From: Pyrenochaeta sp. MPI-SDFR-AT-0127
Taxonomy: Eukaryota; Ascomycota; Dothideomycetes; Pleosporales; Cucurbitariaceae
Assembly: GCA_020747015.1 (NCBI GenBank)
Contig: JAGTJM010000029.1
Span: 124,001-188,000 of the forward strand
Length of the DNA stretch: 64,000 nucleotides
Direction: 5' to 3'
Made by a program: the position numbers and the translations under genes. Under the pieces are notes generated by a model that made no database searches, was not told the DNA's origin, and saw only the letters and a list, made by a program, of their open reading frames with translations. This document shows, one piece after another, positions 11,401 through 23,939 of this stretch (position 1 is its first letter; each line of letters starts with the position of its first letter).

Positions 11401-13369
11401 TTACCTTGCCTTGATGATATCCGCAGCCTTCTCACCAACACCATACATCGTAGCCTGCAAATGGCAAGACGGGATGATGGGGATGATGGAAGCATCAACA
11501 ACAGACAGGTGTTGAGTTCCATACACAAGCAGCTTATCAGACACGCAGCCACCAGCATGCTCAGGCATCATGGGGCAAGAGCCCGAAGGATGAGCGAGAG
11601 TAGGCGATAACATGGCCTGGCTGAGCAATGCATCGAAGATCTCCTTATCCGAGGTGAATTGCGCACCGGGGACTTGTTCGCTGATTTGGAAACGGTCGAG
11701 TTCCGGGCGCGCCCAGACGCTGCGGAAGAATCGCAGGCCAATGGCCACGATCGTGCGATCAACAGGATTGACAAAAGCATTGTGAAGGACGTCAGGTGGA
11801 CCAGTGGGGTTTGCTGCGTTGATGTTCACGGTTCCACGAGACAGTGGCTTTTCTACACCAACGAGACCGTAGGTGCCATCAGCAGGGACTGGGAATTCAG
11901 CAACAGCGGCATCGCGGCGCTTGAAGAGGTTGGCAATGACGTCGCGCTGGCGAGCGTAGCCCTTGAGGAGTTTCTTGTTGCTCTTGTATACGCTGGGAAG
12001 GAAATCGGTATCTTTCTGGCTGGTCAAGGCCTTGACAACGGTGTTGGTATCATTGGTCATGTCAGGGAGGGAGATGAAGGCCAAAGCATTACCGCGGGCA
12101 TAGGTGTAAGGACCAGTCTTTGTCGCCTCGTACTCTGCCCAAGCACTGGCGTTGAAAGTGGCATTTGTCGCGAGCGAGTTCTGGTTGGGGAAGGTGTTGG
12201 TGGTGGTGTTGAAGATGACGGTTGCATAGGGGTGGTCCTGGAAGTTTGAGCCTACGGCATCGAGCGGGACGCGAACCTTGACGCCGGCGGCCTTCAGAAC
12301 AGACGCAGGGCCAACACCGCTGAGCTGCAATAGCTTAGGCGTCTGGATAGCACCGGCAGCGAGGACGACTTCCTTCTTTGCGTAGACTTTGGAGGTCTTT
12401 CCGGTAACATCATCAGTAATCTCAACACCAGTAGCCATGGTAGGTTTTTTCGAGTCGTCGAAGATGATCTTCTGTGCAGTCGTCCTGGTAAGGATCTTGA
12501 GGTTCGTGCGCGCAGAGATGGGATCATAGTATGCGTAACGCGCATGGGCCCTGCGTCCAGTGGTGGCATCCATAGTGTTTGGATACCAGGAAGGGCCATA
12601 CGCCTCGCCATTGTTACCATCAACCGGTACATGGACACCGGTGGCTTTCCATGCCTTCCAGTAATCCTTGATGTCGGCGTACTGGTTGCTCGTGATGCTT
12701 ACAGTCAATGGTCCATTTCCGTATGTCGACTCATCCCACGTGATGTTGAAGTCCGCGGTAGCCTGGTCAGTTGGAGGCTGGAAGGTGGTACCCTTGATGA
12801 AGTAAGGCTCCAATCCCGACCATCCCTAGAGCAGGAAGTCAGTACATGTCTTCTTTGTTGATCTGACATAGAAACTCTTACCCAGCCCTTGTTGCCCAGA
12901 GCCTCCCACGCATCATAATCAGCTGCAGAACCGCGGTCGTACACCATTCCATTGATGACGGATCCGCCACCAAGAACCTTTGCGACTAGGACGCCATATG
13001 TTCCATTCCCAAGCCCAGGTTCAGGCTTAGACGTGATGCCGTCCCATAGTAGGCCTACAGCTGAGGTGAAGTCATTGGCCTTGTACGGGATCTTGGTGGA
13101 ATCAGTATCCACACTGGCACCACTCTCGATCACAAGCACAGATTCTATATTCACTGGTAAGTACACGTTAAACCTGAAGTGTCAAGCCAGCACGTACTGC
13201 GCTTATCCTCAGAAAGACGATTCGCTACAATTAATCCCGAAATGCCACCACCCACAATGACATAATCATACTGCTGAGTTGCGGCAGCGCCAAGAACCGG
13301 AGACAGAAAAATGCTAAAAAGCTGAACGGCGACGGCCAGACGAGAGAACACAGGCATCTTGGAACCCAA
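11401..13369 (-). CDS. Secreted GMC-family FAD oxidoreductase
   Basis: GMC enzymes oxidise alcohols or sugars with FAD, often producing H2O2 outside the cell. Exons 13369..13198, 13153..12882 and 12825..11401 give about 622 aa. A signal peptide (hydrophobic residues about 11-28) precedes the FAD dinucleotide-binding motif VGGGISG (39-45). VLVIESG and the GGGSVING block follow. The C terminus shows HPSGSCPMMP and CHLQATMYGVGEKAADII. The two family histidines, about H560 and H603, are 43 residues apart, the same spacing as in glucose oxidase. Both introns are short (44 and 56 nt). It resembles the aryl-alcohol or choline dehydrogenase branches; the substrate cannot be read from the sequence. 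Confidence 0.92.
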
Positions 13370-13438
13370 AGTGGAATTTTAACGAAAGTGAACTGGGGTG
13401 CAGGTGGTGAAGGTCAAGAGATAGCAGCCACTAAAGAC

Positions 13439-13444
13439 TTTATA
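13439..13444 (-). promoter_or_regulatory. TATA box of the GMC oxidoreductase gene
   Basis: TATAAA on the minus strand, 70 nt upstream of the ATG at 13369. Confidence 0.5.
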
Positions 13445-15550
13445 TGACCGAACGAGGGGCTCGCATTGGTTGGGAGGGCCCGTGGCCACGTGGGAGTGCC
13501 CCGGCACTGTCGCGAACATATTCGCGATGGACGATATGATGAGGGCTCCACATTGCGGCGAAGGCGAACAGGTGGTCGGTAGTTGGTTCCAAGCGTCTTC
13601 GGCGGCTGTGCTACTGGTATCTTTCCAGAAGCTCATGTAGACTGGGATACGTATATGCTCATTTTAAACGAGCAGGTTGCGAGTCAGTGAGAAGACTTCC
13701 ATGAGCTCGATTCGATAAAACTGACAGCTCTTGGCTGTACATGCCCTGTCAAGATCATGCTCCAGAACACACGGAGAACATGCGTCAAGACCGAGGTTGG
13801 CCACGGCTCCATCAAAAACGAAAGATTTTTGGAATTGGTCCTGGGGCCGAAATCAGCGAAGTTTGGGCTAACCAGTCAGAGCGTGTCCTGAGCTGGAGAT
13901 TCAGGTGCATGCACGGGCCTTGCAACAAGCGCGCCACCTACCCACCTGCGGGAGGGAATTAAAAAGGGGACCGAACCGGTAGTCTCGGATGGCTTTCGGA
14001 GGGTTATTGAGTTTGAGCCATGAGCAGATTATCCGGAGCTTGAAAATTTAGTGTGCAGAACCTGGAGAACATATGTACTTTTCACCGTCATAACTCCCGT
14101 CTTGAATCTTTTGGTGAAGTGTTTGCAGATCGGTCGCAAGATACCTCGTCTCCCGTAGCCATGGACACGGCATGGACCGTACTGCAGCCCCTAAAATAGC
14201 GCTGTCCTCAGACTGCAGTTTGACCCATGTCAAGGTTACAAAGCTCGGCGTAAGATTCCTTGTTCTATCTGTTACTCGAATGAGATTTCATATTAGCTTG
14301 CTGATCGACATTCCAACATTCTTACCCAGGTTAGTATATCGCTTCCTTCGCTTAAATTCGTGTCAGTACTCCAAACCAGGCGGAGATGACAGAAGTGTGG
14401 AAGGCATAAACGACACACTCCCGCTTGCCTATCCAGGTATATCGATGATTGGCAAACACCCATAACCTTGTTCGAGGCCTCGTCCACAGGGGACGACACG
14501 AGCCCTGACACAGATAAGCTCGCAGTTGTAGGACTAGCAGATCCTACTGAGCGGTAGCGATTCAGCAATGTGGACCGACTTCAAGACTCGTCATGCTGAG
14601 CTCCATTCTCTTCCGCCTGAGACTTCGATTAAGAAAAATCCAATCTCAACTCCACAGCATCTACCAACAGCAACGGTCTCCTGGTAAACTTTGCTCTCAG
14701 AGTTCCAGCCGGCATAGGGTAACATACATCTGCATTAGACTTGCTGCGCCATATGTTTCATATTCGTTCTATGTCGGCGTATCTTGGGCTCGAACCAAAG
14801 GCGAAAAGGGCTTTCTGCCACTGCCTGAATTGAGGGGAAGGATTTGGTGGCGTTGTTGGCTCTCGGCTCTTTTCACGCGGCAGCTGGCTCTGCTCTTGGT
14901 ATACAAGAGACCGTCAATAACGCCCTCGGATGCATAGTCTCTAAAGCACCGAGCACGCCTTCACAGCGTCCACTACAATCCGGGCTATATCGTGGAGGAC
15001 TTTCAGCGATGTTGAATTTGGCTTTTGTCCAGTATTCACGCATTGTGGCATCATTGTTGCGAATCACAGCACCGGCAAAATGACGCCAGTGGCGATCGCA
15101 AGATGCATCGCTTCTGTCAAAAGTCAATCTTCGTCTGCACACCGCCGATTTACCCGCATTTAACACTGGTGTGACTGGCTTAGTGTGACCTCGATTCATG
15201 TCCGCAATCGGTCCCACATCGCCATGTCTTACAGTATCCAATCGGGGCAACATCAACTATGTGGGGCCGCAATCAAGACGAAATCACACGGTGAGCAGTT
15301 CGTATCAGGGTCTACAGCCATGATTCTGGTGCCAAAACGTTTCGAGCAGGAGACTAGAGCAACGTTTGCTCCCGGACAGTCCGCACGCCGTGGTCGCGGA
15401 TCGCAGCCAAACCGATGCGTTGCGCCGACGCCATTCGTTAGGGGAATCGAAAACAGTACATTCAGCTGCAAGATATAACACTTTCGCGCACTACAACCGC
15501 CGTCTACTCGTTCTCGCTCCTCGCCTCCTCGAGCATCTACATCGTCTACG
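13445..15550. other. 2.1-kb region without a supported gene
   Basis: Scattered short ORFs only, none with a recognisable domain. A minus-strand GGTTCGAGCCC near 14779-14789 looks like a tRNA T arm but has no matching acceptor stem. Confidence 0.45.
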
Positions 15551-16921
15551 ATGGCGGACGTCGTAATCCAAGAATGGCCGAACCAACGATTGAAGATTCT
15601 CATACCAACATATATTCTCTTAATCATCAGTACCGGATTTGTCTTCTGGAGAATTGTGTATGGGTTTATGACTTCGCGCAAGTTCATGGTCTGTGGTACG
15701 TAACCATGTAGAAAGTGCTTGGAAGACGCACACTGACTTTGTTCCTTATTTAGATTATTTGTTGATCATCGCCACTGTAAGTCAAACCCGCAATCGATCG
15801 GCAGTCTGAGCTAACGATCTCCTCCGCAAAGGCTCTCAATATCACCGCATCGGGGATCTCCCACACGGTTGTAGATTCCGGACTTGGCCGTCACATCATG
15901 GACCCCACAGTGTTCCCGAATATTATGAGATACTCGTACTATCTCTGGATCGCGCAGATCATCAACATTATAGCCGTTGCGTTCCTCAAGTGGTCTATTT
16001 GCGCGTGGCTGCTGGTACTCAACTTTTCCAAGCTATACGTGGGTATTGTTTGGCTGTCGATTCTGATGGTCACCGCTTTTAACTTCCTGGCGCCGGTCTT
16101 GACACTGTTCGGCTGCACACCTCTTGAGAAAAACTGGAACTTTGGCTACGCAGGACCGGGCAGGTGCTGGGCAAGAGGCACGCTGCCACTTTCATATACA
16201 CAGGGTATCTCCAACATCATCACCGATGTTGTGTACATGGCTGCGCCAATCATTTACCTGAGCAGGGTACAGCTGAACAAACGAACGCAGTGGGGCATCC
16301 GCATCGTTTTTCTCCTTAGTATTCCGTAAGTTGTCCAACTCTTGCAACGTACATTTTGCGTTGAACCAGCCGGCAAGCATTGTTTACTAACAGATCATTC
16401 ACTACAGAGCGACCATTTGTTCTATTTTCAAAACCATTGAACTCAAAACGATCACACAGACACGAGATCCGACCTGGGACGGTGTCAATCTCACCATCTG
16501 GAGTCAAGCCGAGCTGTCTATTGGAATTCTTATCGCATCTCTTCCACCCCTTCGCAAAGCGCTCGACGGCTTCATGAAGAAGATTCTGCCATCTACATTG
16601 ACGAGTTCGCACAAGACTCCTCAGTATGGCTACGGGCACTCAGCTTCCCATGATATCCGAATGAACACTTTCCAGAATAGCAAGGCGTATCATAGTCGCA
16701 TTCCGGGCGAATCCATTCTTGACAGAGACGATGAGAGCGATCGCGCCATACTGGAGGACGAAGAGGGCAAAGCGGGCATCATGAAGACCACGCAGGTCAC
16801 AGTGCGCGAGCAAGGCCAAGAGATCGGCCCCAGCCAGAAGAGCTCCCAAGGTTCGTTTGACGGAAACCCGGAATGGACAATGCCTAGCGTGCAGACTGGC
16901 GGTCATCACGCGAGGCAGTAG
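15551..16921 (+). CDS. SAT4/rhodopsin-like seven-helix membrane protein
   Basis: Exons 15551..15695, 15754..15776 (only 23 nt), 15832..16325 and 16408..16921 give about 391 aa. The product has several hydrophobic helices, starting with ILIPTYILLIISTGFVFW and later YSYYLWIAQIINIIAVAFLKW. It carries family marks seen in fungal SAT4/rhodopsin-domain proteins, related to Pth11-type receptors: a Cys-containing loop (CTPLEKNW...GRCW) and the late QTRDPTWDGVNLTIWSQAELSIGI helix entry. A charged cytoplasmic tail of about 120 residues follows. No CFEM domain is present. Such proteins are proposed surface sensors, but few have known ligands. The introns all carry good donors and acceptors. Confidence 0.87.
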
Positions 16922-17588
16922 AAGAGTTTGGCGATGATTTTGTTTAGCTCGAATTTAGGCCTTGAATTTAAGAATAAGCTGTAGCTTATTTCAACGTAGG
17001 ATACCCTTCAAAAATTATGTACATTAGGCAGTGCCAATATGAATTAGTTCTTAAAAGCAGTTCTTCTCCGGGATAGAGCTATATACTAGCGGTTTTGGTG
17101 ATATCATACATAAACTGCCACAGAGGTAGACTTGCCCTATAGAGCGCTGACTTGAATCAGGAACTCCTGCGCATATGTGCTACCCTTCCGGCACAGATGT
17201 GAAAAGACACCTTTAAAGGATTCAAAGTTGGTTTTGAGGTACAATTCAAGCTCAACATGATTTCGAAGTTCTATTTGGTCCTTGCTTTCTGTCTAGAAAG
17301 ATAGCCATTGGGGCTCACTCCACATAAACCTCATGCAATATACATGTCCCCGAAATTTCACTCTTGAGTACCACTAAAATGGCTCGAAATGGGGTTCAGC
17401 ACATTGTGTAAGCACAGACATTTCCTACTGTTCTTTTACATCCACTTTTTGGATTCAGCACCCGAGGTCGGACTTAGTATTCTGCACCCGCCCATGTATT
17501 GGTACCACGCTACTCAGACTACCGCAATTACTAAGTACTGGCCGATTCAGGAGATCAGCGTTGCCTCTCGCATATTGGTAGAATAACG
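16922..17588. other. Intergenic region
   Basis: No supported feature in about 0.67 kb. Confidence 0.4.
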
Positions 17589-19299
17589 ATGGCGGAACAC
17601 TATGAGTTGCGCAACCCGACCGCCAGCCAGCAAGCTGTTTCCTCTTCTCCACCGCCTTCTGAACTCTCCACTCCCATTCCTTGCGCTGGATATGCATCAC
17701 ATACTGCCAAAAGATTTCAAGGCAGCCTTGGTGGCCCTGACGATCAACTTGTGTCCGCATCTGCGTTGATCCAGCAACAAGCTGGAACTGTCAACCTTCA
17801 TCCAAGCCGAATGAACGGCACATCCAGCGTGGCTAATGAAACCAACTACAGTTATAAAGATGGCCGCCTAGTATTTGCTGTCGATGCGCCAAACTTCCCG
17901 TAAGTCCGCTCTAGATATGGCACCTATCACGATTCTAACTGATGAAGTCCCTACGACCATATTATGACCGCAATGCCCTTTCCTGTTGGTGACTTCAGCG
18001 TAGCAAACCAAAGGCCCGCTGGTGTACCGGAAGCACATAACATGATCCGTGTTGACGCCCTTTCCCAGGCTAAAAAGACCATTGAAATCGCGGAAGACGC
18101 TCGAAAGCGTGCATCATCCAACGCCTCTTCTTTGGAACAGCCCGGAAACTCCATGCAGCCACTGCGGCCTCGCCGTAGCAGCACCTGTAGGTGGCGGACG
18201 AAGGCGCAGCATGACCGCATCAATAACATGGTTCTTCCAGATATGACTCTGCCTGAGAATACAAGCCTGATTTTGAAGTTTTCGAGCCGTGATGAGGCGA
18301 GAAACACTGCACTCGATCGAACGTTGACCTGGAGCCCGCCAAAGCCGGACGCTACGATCCCCACCACACCTGGGCAGCGCGCAGGATACGTCCTTCGCTT
18401 GCTTCTTGCCATGAGGAATCGCGACAATGTCTTAGATAAAGCCCGAGAATCAAAGCATTTCAACGCAAAGGGTGCTGAAGATATGGGTGGTGGCTACTAC
18501 TACTACAAAGCGGAAGATATGGAGACAGTTTGCTGGGAGATCGTCGTATGTTTTCCTCCCATTTCTCATTCCTCACAAGTAATTTGACACATGATGACAG
18601 ACTCTAGCAGAGAATTTGCACAACCATGGTGCCAATGTCCTAGGCATCTACGATCGTGACGCTCTGAGCCAAATCAAGAAAGAAATCAAGTTCACTTTCG
18701 AGGAGCGCATGAGCCTCATTATTAAGATGCTTTGCTTCTTCAAGAGCAGGTGTGATGCCATCATGAAGGGCAATGCCATGGAGGAGGCTGTCGCTTACCC
18801 AATGCTAAAGCTCGTTCAGATCATGGCGAATCGCGTCTCGAACGACCGGCGCGCTGTTCTCCTCGCTGCGGGTCGAAATGTTCAAGAAGGGAATTTTAAG
18901 CAAGATCATACGAGCAACGATGCTGATGCTGTAACTGAACACCCTATCGATGCTGCCCAGTTCCTCAGTCGGTGTCTGCTGGACCTTGTGGTAGTCCGTT
19001 GAATCGTCCATGGGATCCAGACCAGGACATTCTCATGCGAAATTACGAGGTGATTGTTGATCAGACTGAAGGCAATACTTCAGAGCACGCTAGCACCAGT
19101 AAGTGTGATCCTTGAACTCATTGCGATTTCCACGTTCCTAATTTGTTTCACAGATCTTTCCATAGCGAACGGAGTCGATGACAGCACTGCATCTCCGCAA
19201 AACATCAATCAAAAACTTAAGCGCGTTGCTCCCAAGGGTGGTTTCGTCGCGCTCAGCAATGCGGTGGAGCCTAAATTGAAGCGTGTATGCACAGAGTGA
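17589..19299 (+). CDS. Uncharacterised five-exon protein
   Basis: I do not recognise this gene. Exons 17589..17899, 17948..18545, 18601..18930, 18969..19098 and 19154..19299 give about 504 aa in one frame. The N terminus is Ser/Pro-rich and disordered. The centre has charged helical stretches (DALSQAKKTIEIAEDARKR) and a Gly-Tyr run (GGGYYYYK) followed by DMETVCWEIV. The next exon is helical with FEERMSLIIKMLCFFKSRCD. The C terminus has a basic KRVAPKGGF and VEPKLKRV. There is no signal peptide or membrane segment, so it is probably intracellular. The intron at 18931..18968 would be only 38 nt with a GTAACT donor and is the weakest junction; without it the frame stops at 19002. Confidence 0.68.
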
Positions 19300-20083
19300 T
19301 ACTCACTCGGTGTCTCTATCCGCCAGATATTAATACTTGGGTGCGCATGTCAAGCTATGCGCTATGATAAGATATGGGGCACGATAAGCTTGGATCATTG
19401 ATATCATAGCTGGGTATAGATAGCTTAAACCATACTCCTCTCACATCCAGTACCTTCCCTGATGATCGTGATATGATACGCTAATGTCTGCTCCCGGCAT
19501 CATTCTACCATTAATACTACGCGAGCTGAATATTGAGCGCTAAGTTCACCATTTGGGTATACATAATGGCCATAGGATGTTTGTCGTCCGTCGCAGAATG
19601 AGCGACTGCGTATCGAATCAATGCTGCAAAAAGCACGCTCTCTGCAGGTGCATCTCAGTCGGCGAACATCCCAACCATATCAATCTAAGCTTGACCAGGC
19701 ATGTTCAAACCAGGCACAGTATCCCTTCGGAGAATGGTTTCAAACTAATCAATCGACTCTGATAAGTTGGAAATTCTATTAGTGGGATAAATTTGGCAAA
19801 CCAAATTTCAAGCACAGCCCAGGGCACGAAATTAGCTGTTGGATTTTAAGCGTTTTCTGAAAGGAGATAAATGTTAGATATATAGACATCATCTTGCTTG
19901 GAATATTCTATCATTGACAAGGATCGTATAATTGGAGCACACCAATGTAGGAACGGATTGATCAAACCATGGATTAAATTTGAGTGGTCAGTACCCTCTT
20001 TTGCTTGTCACCTTAGTTTTATGATGATCAAAAGGACTTTTAACTTGTGTCATCTCGTGTACTCTACTTCGTCGCACCATTTC
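19300..20083. other. Intergenic region between convergent genes
   Basis: AT-rich, about 0.8 kb, no supported feature. Confidence 0.4.
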
Positions 20084-21988
20084 CTACGAATATTCCTCCT
20101 CGTCAAAGTCATCAAAGATCCAATGCTCACATAATCTAGCTCGTTCCTCCATAGACTCAGCTGCCTCAAGCGCATCAGCTTTCAACTTCCTTTCACGTCG
20201 CTTTGTCTCATCATACTGATCCAAAGGCACCCAGCCCTCGGGTCCAATGCCGACTATGTCCCTGCATACCTGGAGCTGCTCGTCTGCCTCAATCTGCGCA
20301 GTATTTAGACGCAAACACTCTCTCACCTCGGCCTCTGAGAAGGCAATCGGACAAGGACGTGTCGGATGTTCGCTCGTGCTTGAGGACGAGGTGACAATGT
20401 TGGGCCAAACCTTTGTCAAGTGGATCAGATTGGCTTTGAGGGTAACGTTATCACCTTCCCAGGGATAGCCCGCAAATTCGAAAAGTTTGCGCCTCAATAT
20501 GCTGAAATCGTGGGTTAGGGCGTCATAATGTGTTGGGTTTAGTTTTGCGGTCATTCCGACATAGAAAAAGTGAAGTTGACGCCGCCGTAGGAGCTGGACT
20601 TGCTCGAATTGATCTCTTTCACTCAGGTCGTTAAATTTACTAGGTAGTTCAGGAATCGTCATAGACTCTGAGATGCTATCGCCGTAATTTTGGAAGCTGT
20701 TTGGAATCCCGCATTGCATGAAGAGAGGGAGTATTGCGCAATGTTGCCAGTCAATTAAGCCGGTGATTTCGAGCTCGTCGGAGACAAACACGTTGTTAGG
20801 TTGGAGATCAGGATGTCTCAATGTTGTGCGGGTAAGAGTTACATCTCCTTTCGGTATGAGACTAGGCACGATTTGCAGGTACTTTTCCAGGCTGTCAAGG
20901 TGCTCCGATGGTGATTGCTTTTCGTAATTGTAATTTTCGCGGTACAGATGCTGAAAAGATTGAAGAGGTCGGCCAAATCTTGTCAGATACGCAATCTCCT
21001 TCTTGGCTCCAGCTGCAAGAGTTGCTGCTGGATCTGTGACTTTTGAATTGTTAGCTCAGTATTCTAACAGTACGTGAGGTGATGTAGAGCAGAATAATTA
21101 ATGGGTGAGCTTTCGTGTGTAGGTAACAGATGATACGTACACGGTCCACGATCAACCTGAATATTGAGCCTTTTCCCGTGCCACAGGCTAAGCCTCGTAT
21201 CAGGCCCAACGCAAAACCGACCATTGAGCACCGAATCGGCTGTATGAACGACAATCCTGTTGGAATCCTCTTGCAGGTCTTTACTGTAATACAGACTGCC
21301 ACTTGCTGGAAACTGAAGGGCAAACAGACGAGACTCCAACTCCACAAGTTTGGTGACAACGGTAATCCTAGCCTTCTCAGAGAGGTCGTACCAGATATCG
21401 CCCAAGTTCGTTCCGCGGATGAGTTCCATGAAGATGTACTCGGTGCCAGCAGCGTTTTCCGATGTAGTAGAGTAACTGTAAACCTTGGGGACGGGTATGT
21501 CATGTGAGCGGAGAAAGTCCATTGTCGCGGCTTCGCTAGCTACTACTAAATGTCTGGGCTCGGTGACCAGATAAGGGATGCGCCCAACAAATTGGAGCCC
21601 ATCACGCATGGTAACCAAGAAAGTTCGATTGAAGCCACCTTCAGCGAGCTTTTCGAAACCGACTACATCTTCGACGTTCTGGTTCACGGCTGCGGCTGCG
21701 AAGCGTTTGAATTCCGAGACATTGAAAATGCGTCGTCGTTCAGCATGCTTTGGAGCATCATTCCAACTACAGCCTATAGTCAGCAATTAAAGTTGCCTTT
21801 TAGGGTAAGAGGTTGACAGACATCCATCGACCAGATGTGTACTCGAATAGATCCGAAAAGTCCTCTTTGGAGTGGTAAACTAGAGAACGAGCCAATACGG
21901 TGAAGGGACTTCTGGATCTTAGAGAAGATATGGTCCGTGAGCAGGTGCTAAAATTCAGACAGATATTCAAACTACGATGAAAAGACAT
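20084..21988 (-). CDS. AIM9-like mitochondrial APH-fold kinase
   Basis: Exons 21988..21822, 21766..21141 and 21033..20084 give about 580 aa. The N terminus is Ser/Arg-rich with few acids, like a mitochondrial presequence. It leads into DLFEYTSGRW-IWND, the conserved entry of fungal AIM9 (altered inheritance of mitochondria 9) proteins. Kinase-fold marks are GGFNRTFLVTM (nucleotide loop), ARIP-like GRIPYL, FMELIRGTNL, the Brenner-type HPDLQPNNVFV and the metal-binding LIDWQH. The long C-terminal extension is also family-typical. The biochemical substrate of AIM9 is unknown. The first intron uses a rare GTCTGT donor, but joining there restores the conserved W-W motif. No antibiotic role is implied. 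Confidence 0.9.
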
Positions 21989-22291
21989 GACACGATTGCA
22001 CACAAAAGGAAGGTAGCTTAAGGAGAAGGATGTAATGCCTGCGCCGCAGTGAGCGCGCCAGCAAACGCGCGTGGGCTGCTCTTGGCGCACGCTGGCACTA
22101 TACTGATTTAAGAAAACTTCTACCTGTTACCTACATCACTACGTTAGAGGGCTAGCCAAACAGGCATTCATGATTGGTTGGTATAGTTTGATATTATGCT
22201 GCAAGGCATACGAATTGAAACGAATTACCCGCAAAAGACTACAATCACATAATTGAAGCCTTATGACTTGTTCCATAAAAGTTGCCGGTCC
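21989..22291. other. Short intergenic region
   Basis: About 0.3 kb between the AIM9-like start and the permease stop. No feature seen. Confidence 0.4.
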
Positions 22292-23939
22292 TTAGTCATG
22301 CTTCGTATAAACCTTGACATACTTGATGTGCTCATTGCCCTCTCTATCCTCATACCTCTCACTAACGATCTTGTAACCGCCAAGTTTTGGCCAGATCTTG
22401 GTCCAGCAGGCCCAGTAGAACACACCAATGAGCAAAACGCCGACACCGACGACTGGGAAGACGTAGTACGGGTAGCCATCAGCGTTCCAATCACCATCTG
22501 GGGGAATGAAGGGGACGAGTGCGAGGAAAATATTTGCAGCTAGGTAGATGAGGGCGACCGGGAGGTATGTGTGCCATGGTGACTCCCAGCGCTCGCTCTT
22601 GTTGTAGTGCAGGTAGATGAGACCAGCAGTGACAAAACCGTTGATCCAGGCTCCGGGATAGGTGTAGAGGTCGGTAATGAAGTTGTACGCGGGACCGGCA
22701 GGAGGCGCAACAAGCACGATGACGGTGATGAGCCAATGTAAGAAAAGAGCTGGCGCGGGCGCATTGAAGGGCTTGTTCGAAGCCCAGAAGCGGCTCCATG
22801 GGAGGAGGCCTTCTTTCGCAAACTCTTGGTTCAGACGAGCGTGTGCAAAGCTCACTGCAAGCACATTACCCAAGTTGCTCAGAGCGACGAAAGCGGGCAG
22901 ACTGCGTGCTCCGGCGCTGTTACCGAAGACATTGCGGAAGAAAAGACCTGCAACAATGACTTCGCTCTTTGCGAGGTCAGACTTGGGAATTGCAGCAAAG
23001 TACGCAACATTTGCGAGAACATACAAGATTGTAGTGCCGCCAATCGCGAGTGGAGCGGACCAGGCGAGGGTTTTCTTCGGGTTCTTGATTTCTCCGAGTA
23101 CGTAGTTCGCATTCTCCCATCCCTTGTAAGAATAGATGATGCGGAGCAGGGCTTGGCAGTATCCGTATGCTCCACCCCCTCCGTAGCCGTCTCCGATCTC
23201 AAGTCTGAAAGCATTATCGAAGTTGTTTGGCTTATCAATCTTCAGATGCCCACCAAGGGCAGCGAAGCCAGAAAAGACGATGAAGAGGAGGATGAAGACC
23301 TTGAACACTCCGAGAACATTGAAGAGACGAATACCCCACTTCGGAGCGGTGGAGTGAAGCGCGACCGAAAAGGTGACACAGGCAATAGCAATACCACGAG
23401 CGGCCCATCCATCAGGCGCCGTTGATCCGGAGGCGAAGAGCACATAGCGGCCGAAGGCGAGGGAGTTGCCGGACGAAAAACCGAGGAGCAACATCTGTGA
23501 TGCTAGAACGCATGTGGCAACGTACTTTGGATGACGATATACACGCTCAAGGTAGTTCTTTTCTCCACCTGATCGAGGAATGGCCAGACCGAATTCCAGG
23601 AAGACGGATAGACCCGCAAAGGTGAGGAAACCGCCAATAATCCAGAGAAAGAGGGATACACCAACCGAGCCGGTCACAGCGAAGATGCCAGATGGAGTGG
23701 AGAAGACTGAAATGTAAGTAAGCAAGTATTTGTCTCTATGGAGGAGCGAACATACTACCAGTGCCTATCATCTTGTTGAGGATGACAAACACAGTACCAG
23801 TGTAGCCCAGCTTCTGCTCATCGGCGTAGACATAGGCGTTGTCTTCTTGAACACTGACATTCTCGTACGTTGGTGGTGGTGAGTGCTCATGGTCGGCTTC
23901 CCGTACGACCTTGGCCTCGTCGTCGAACTTGGTAGCCAT
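22292..23939 (-). CDS. APC-superfamily amino-acid permease (methionine/L-type permease-like)
   Basis: Exons 23939..23756 and 23706..22292 give about 532 aa. A hydrophilic N tail (residues 1-44) precedes about twelve hydrophobic helices. Helix 1 crosses the intron and reads NKMIGTGIFSTPSGIF. This is the unwound, substrate-binding GxG segment of the APC fold, and the GIFSTPSGI form is typical of fungal MUP-like and L-type permeases. GGEKNYLERVYRHP lies after helix 2. The second half has SYKGWENANYVLGEIKNPKKT, another family block. The donor GTATGT (23755) was preferred over the overlapping GTAGTA because it restores IFS. Likely plasma-membrane uptake of methionine or related amino acids; specificity is inferred. 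Confidence 0.9.

Noticed and set aside
14775..14800. Minus-strand tRNA-like T arm with GGTTCGAGCCC
   Set aside because: The T stem pairs, but no complementary acceptor strand or anticodon arm is found within 100 nt upstream.
20084..21988. Aminoglycoside-resistance enzyme
   Set aside because: It shares the APH fold, but the motifs and N terminus are those of AIM9-like eukaryotic proteins.
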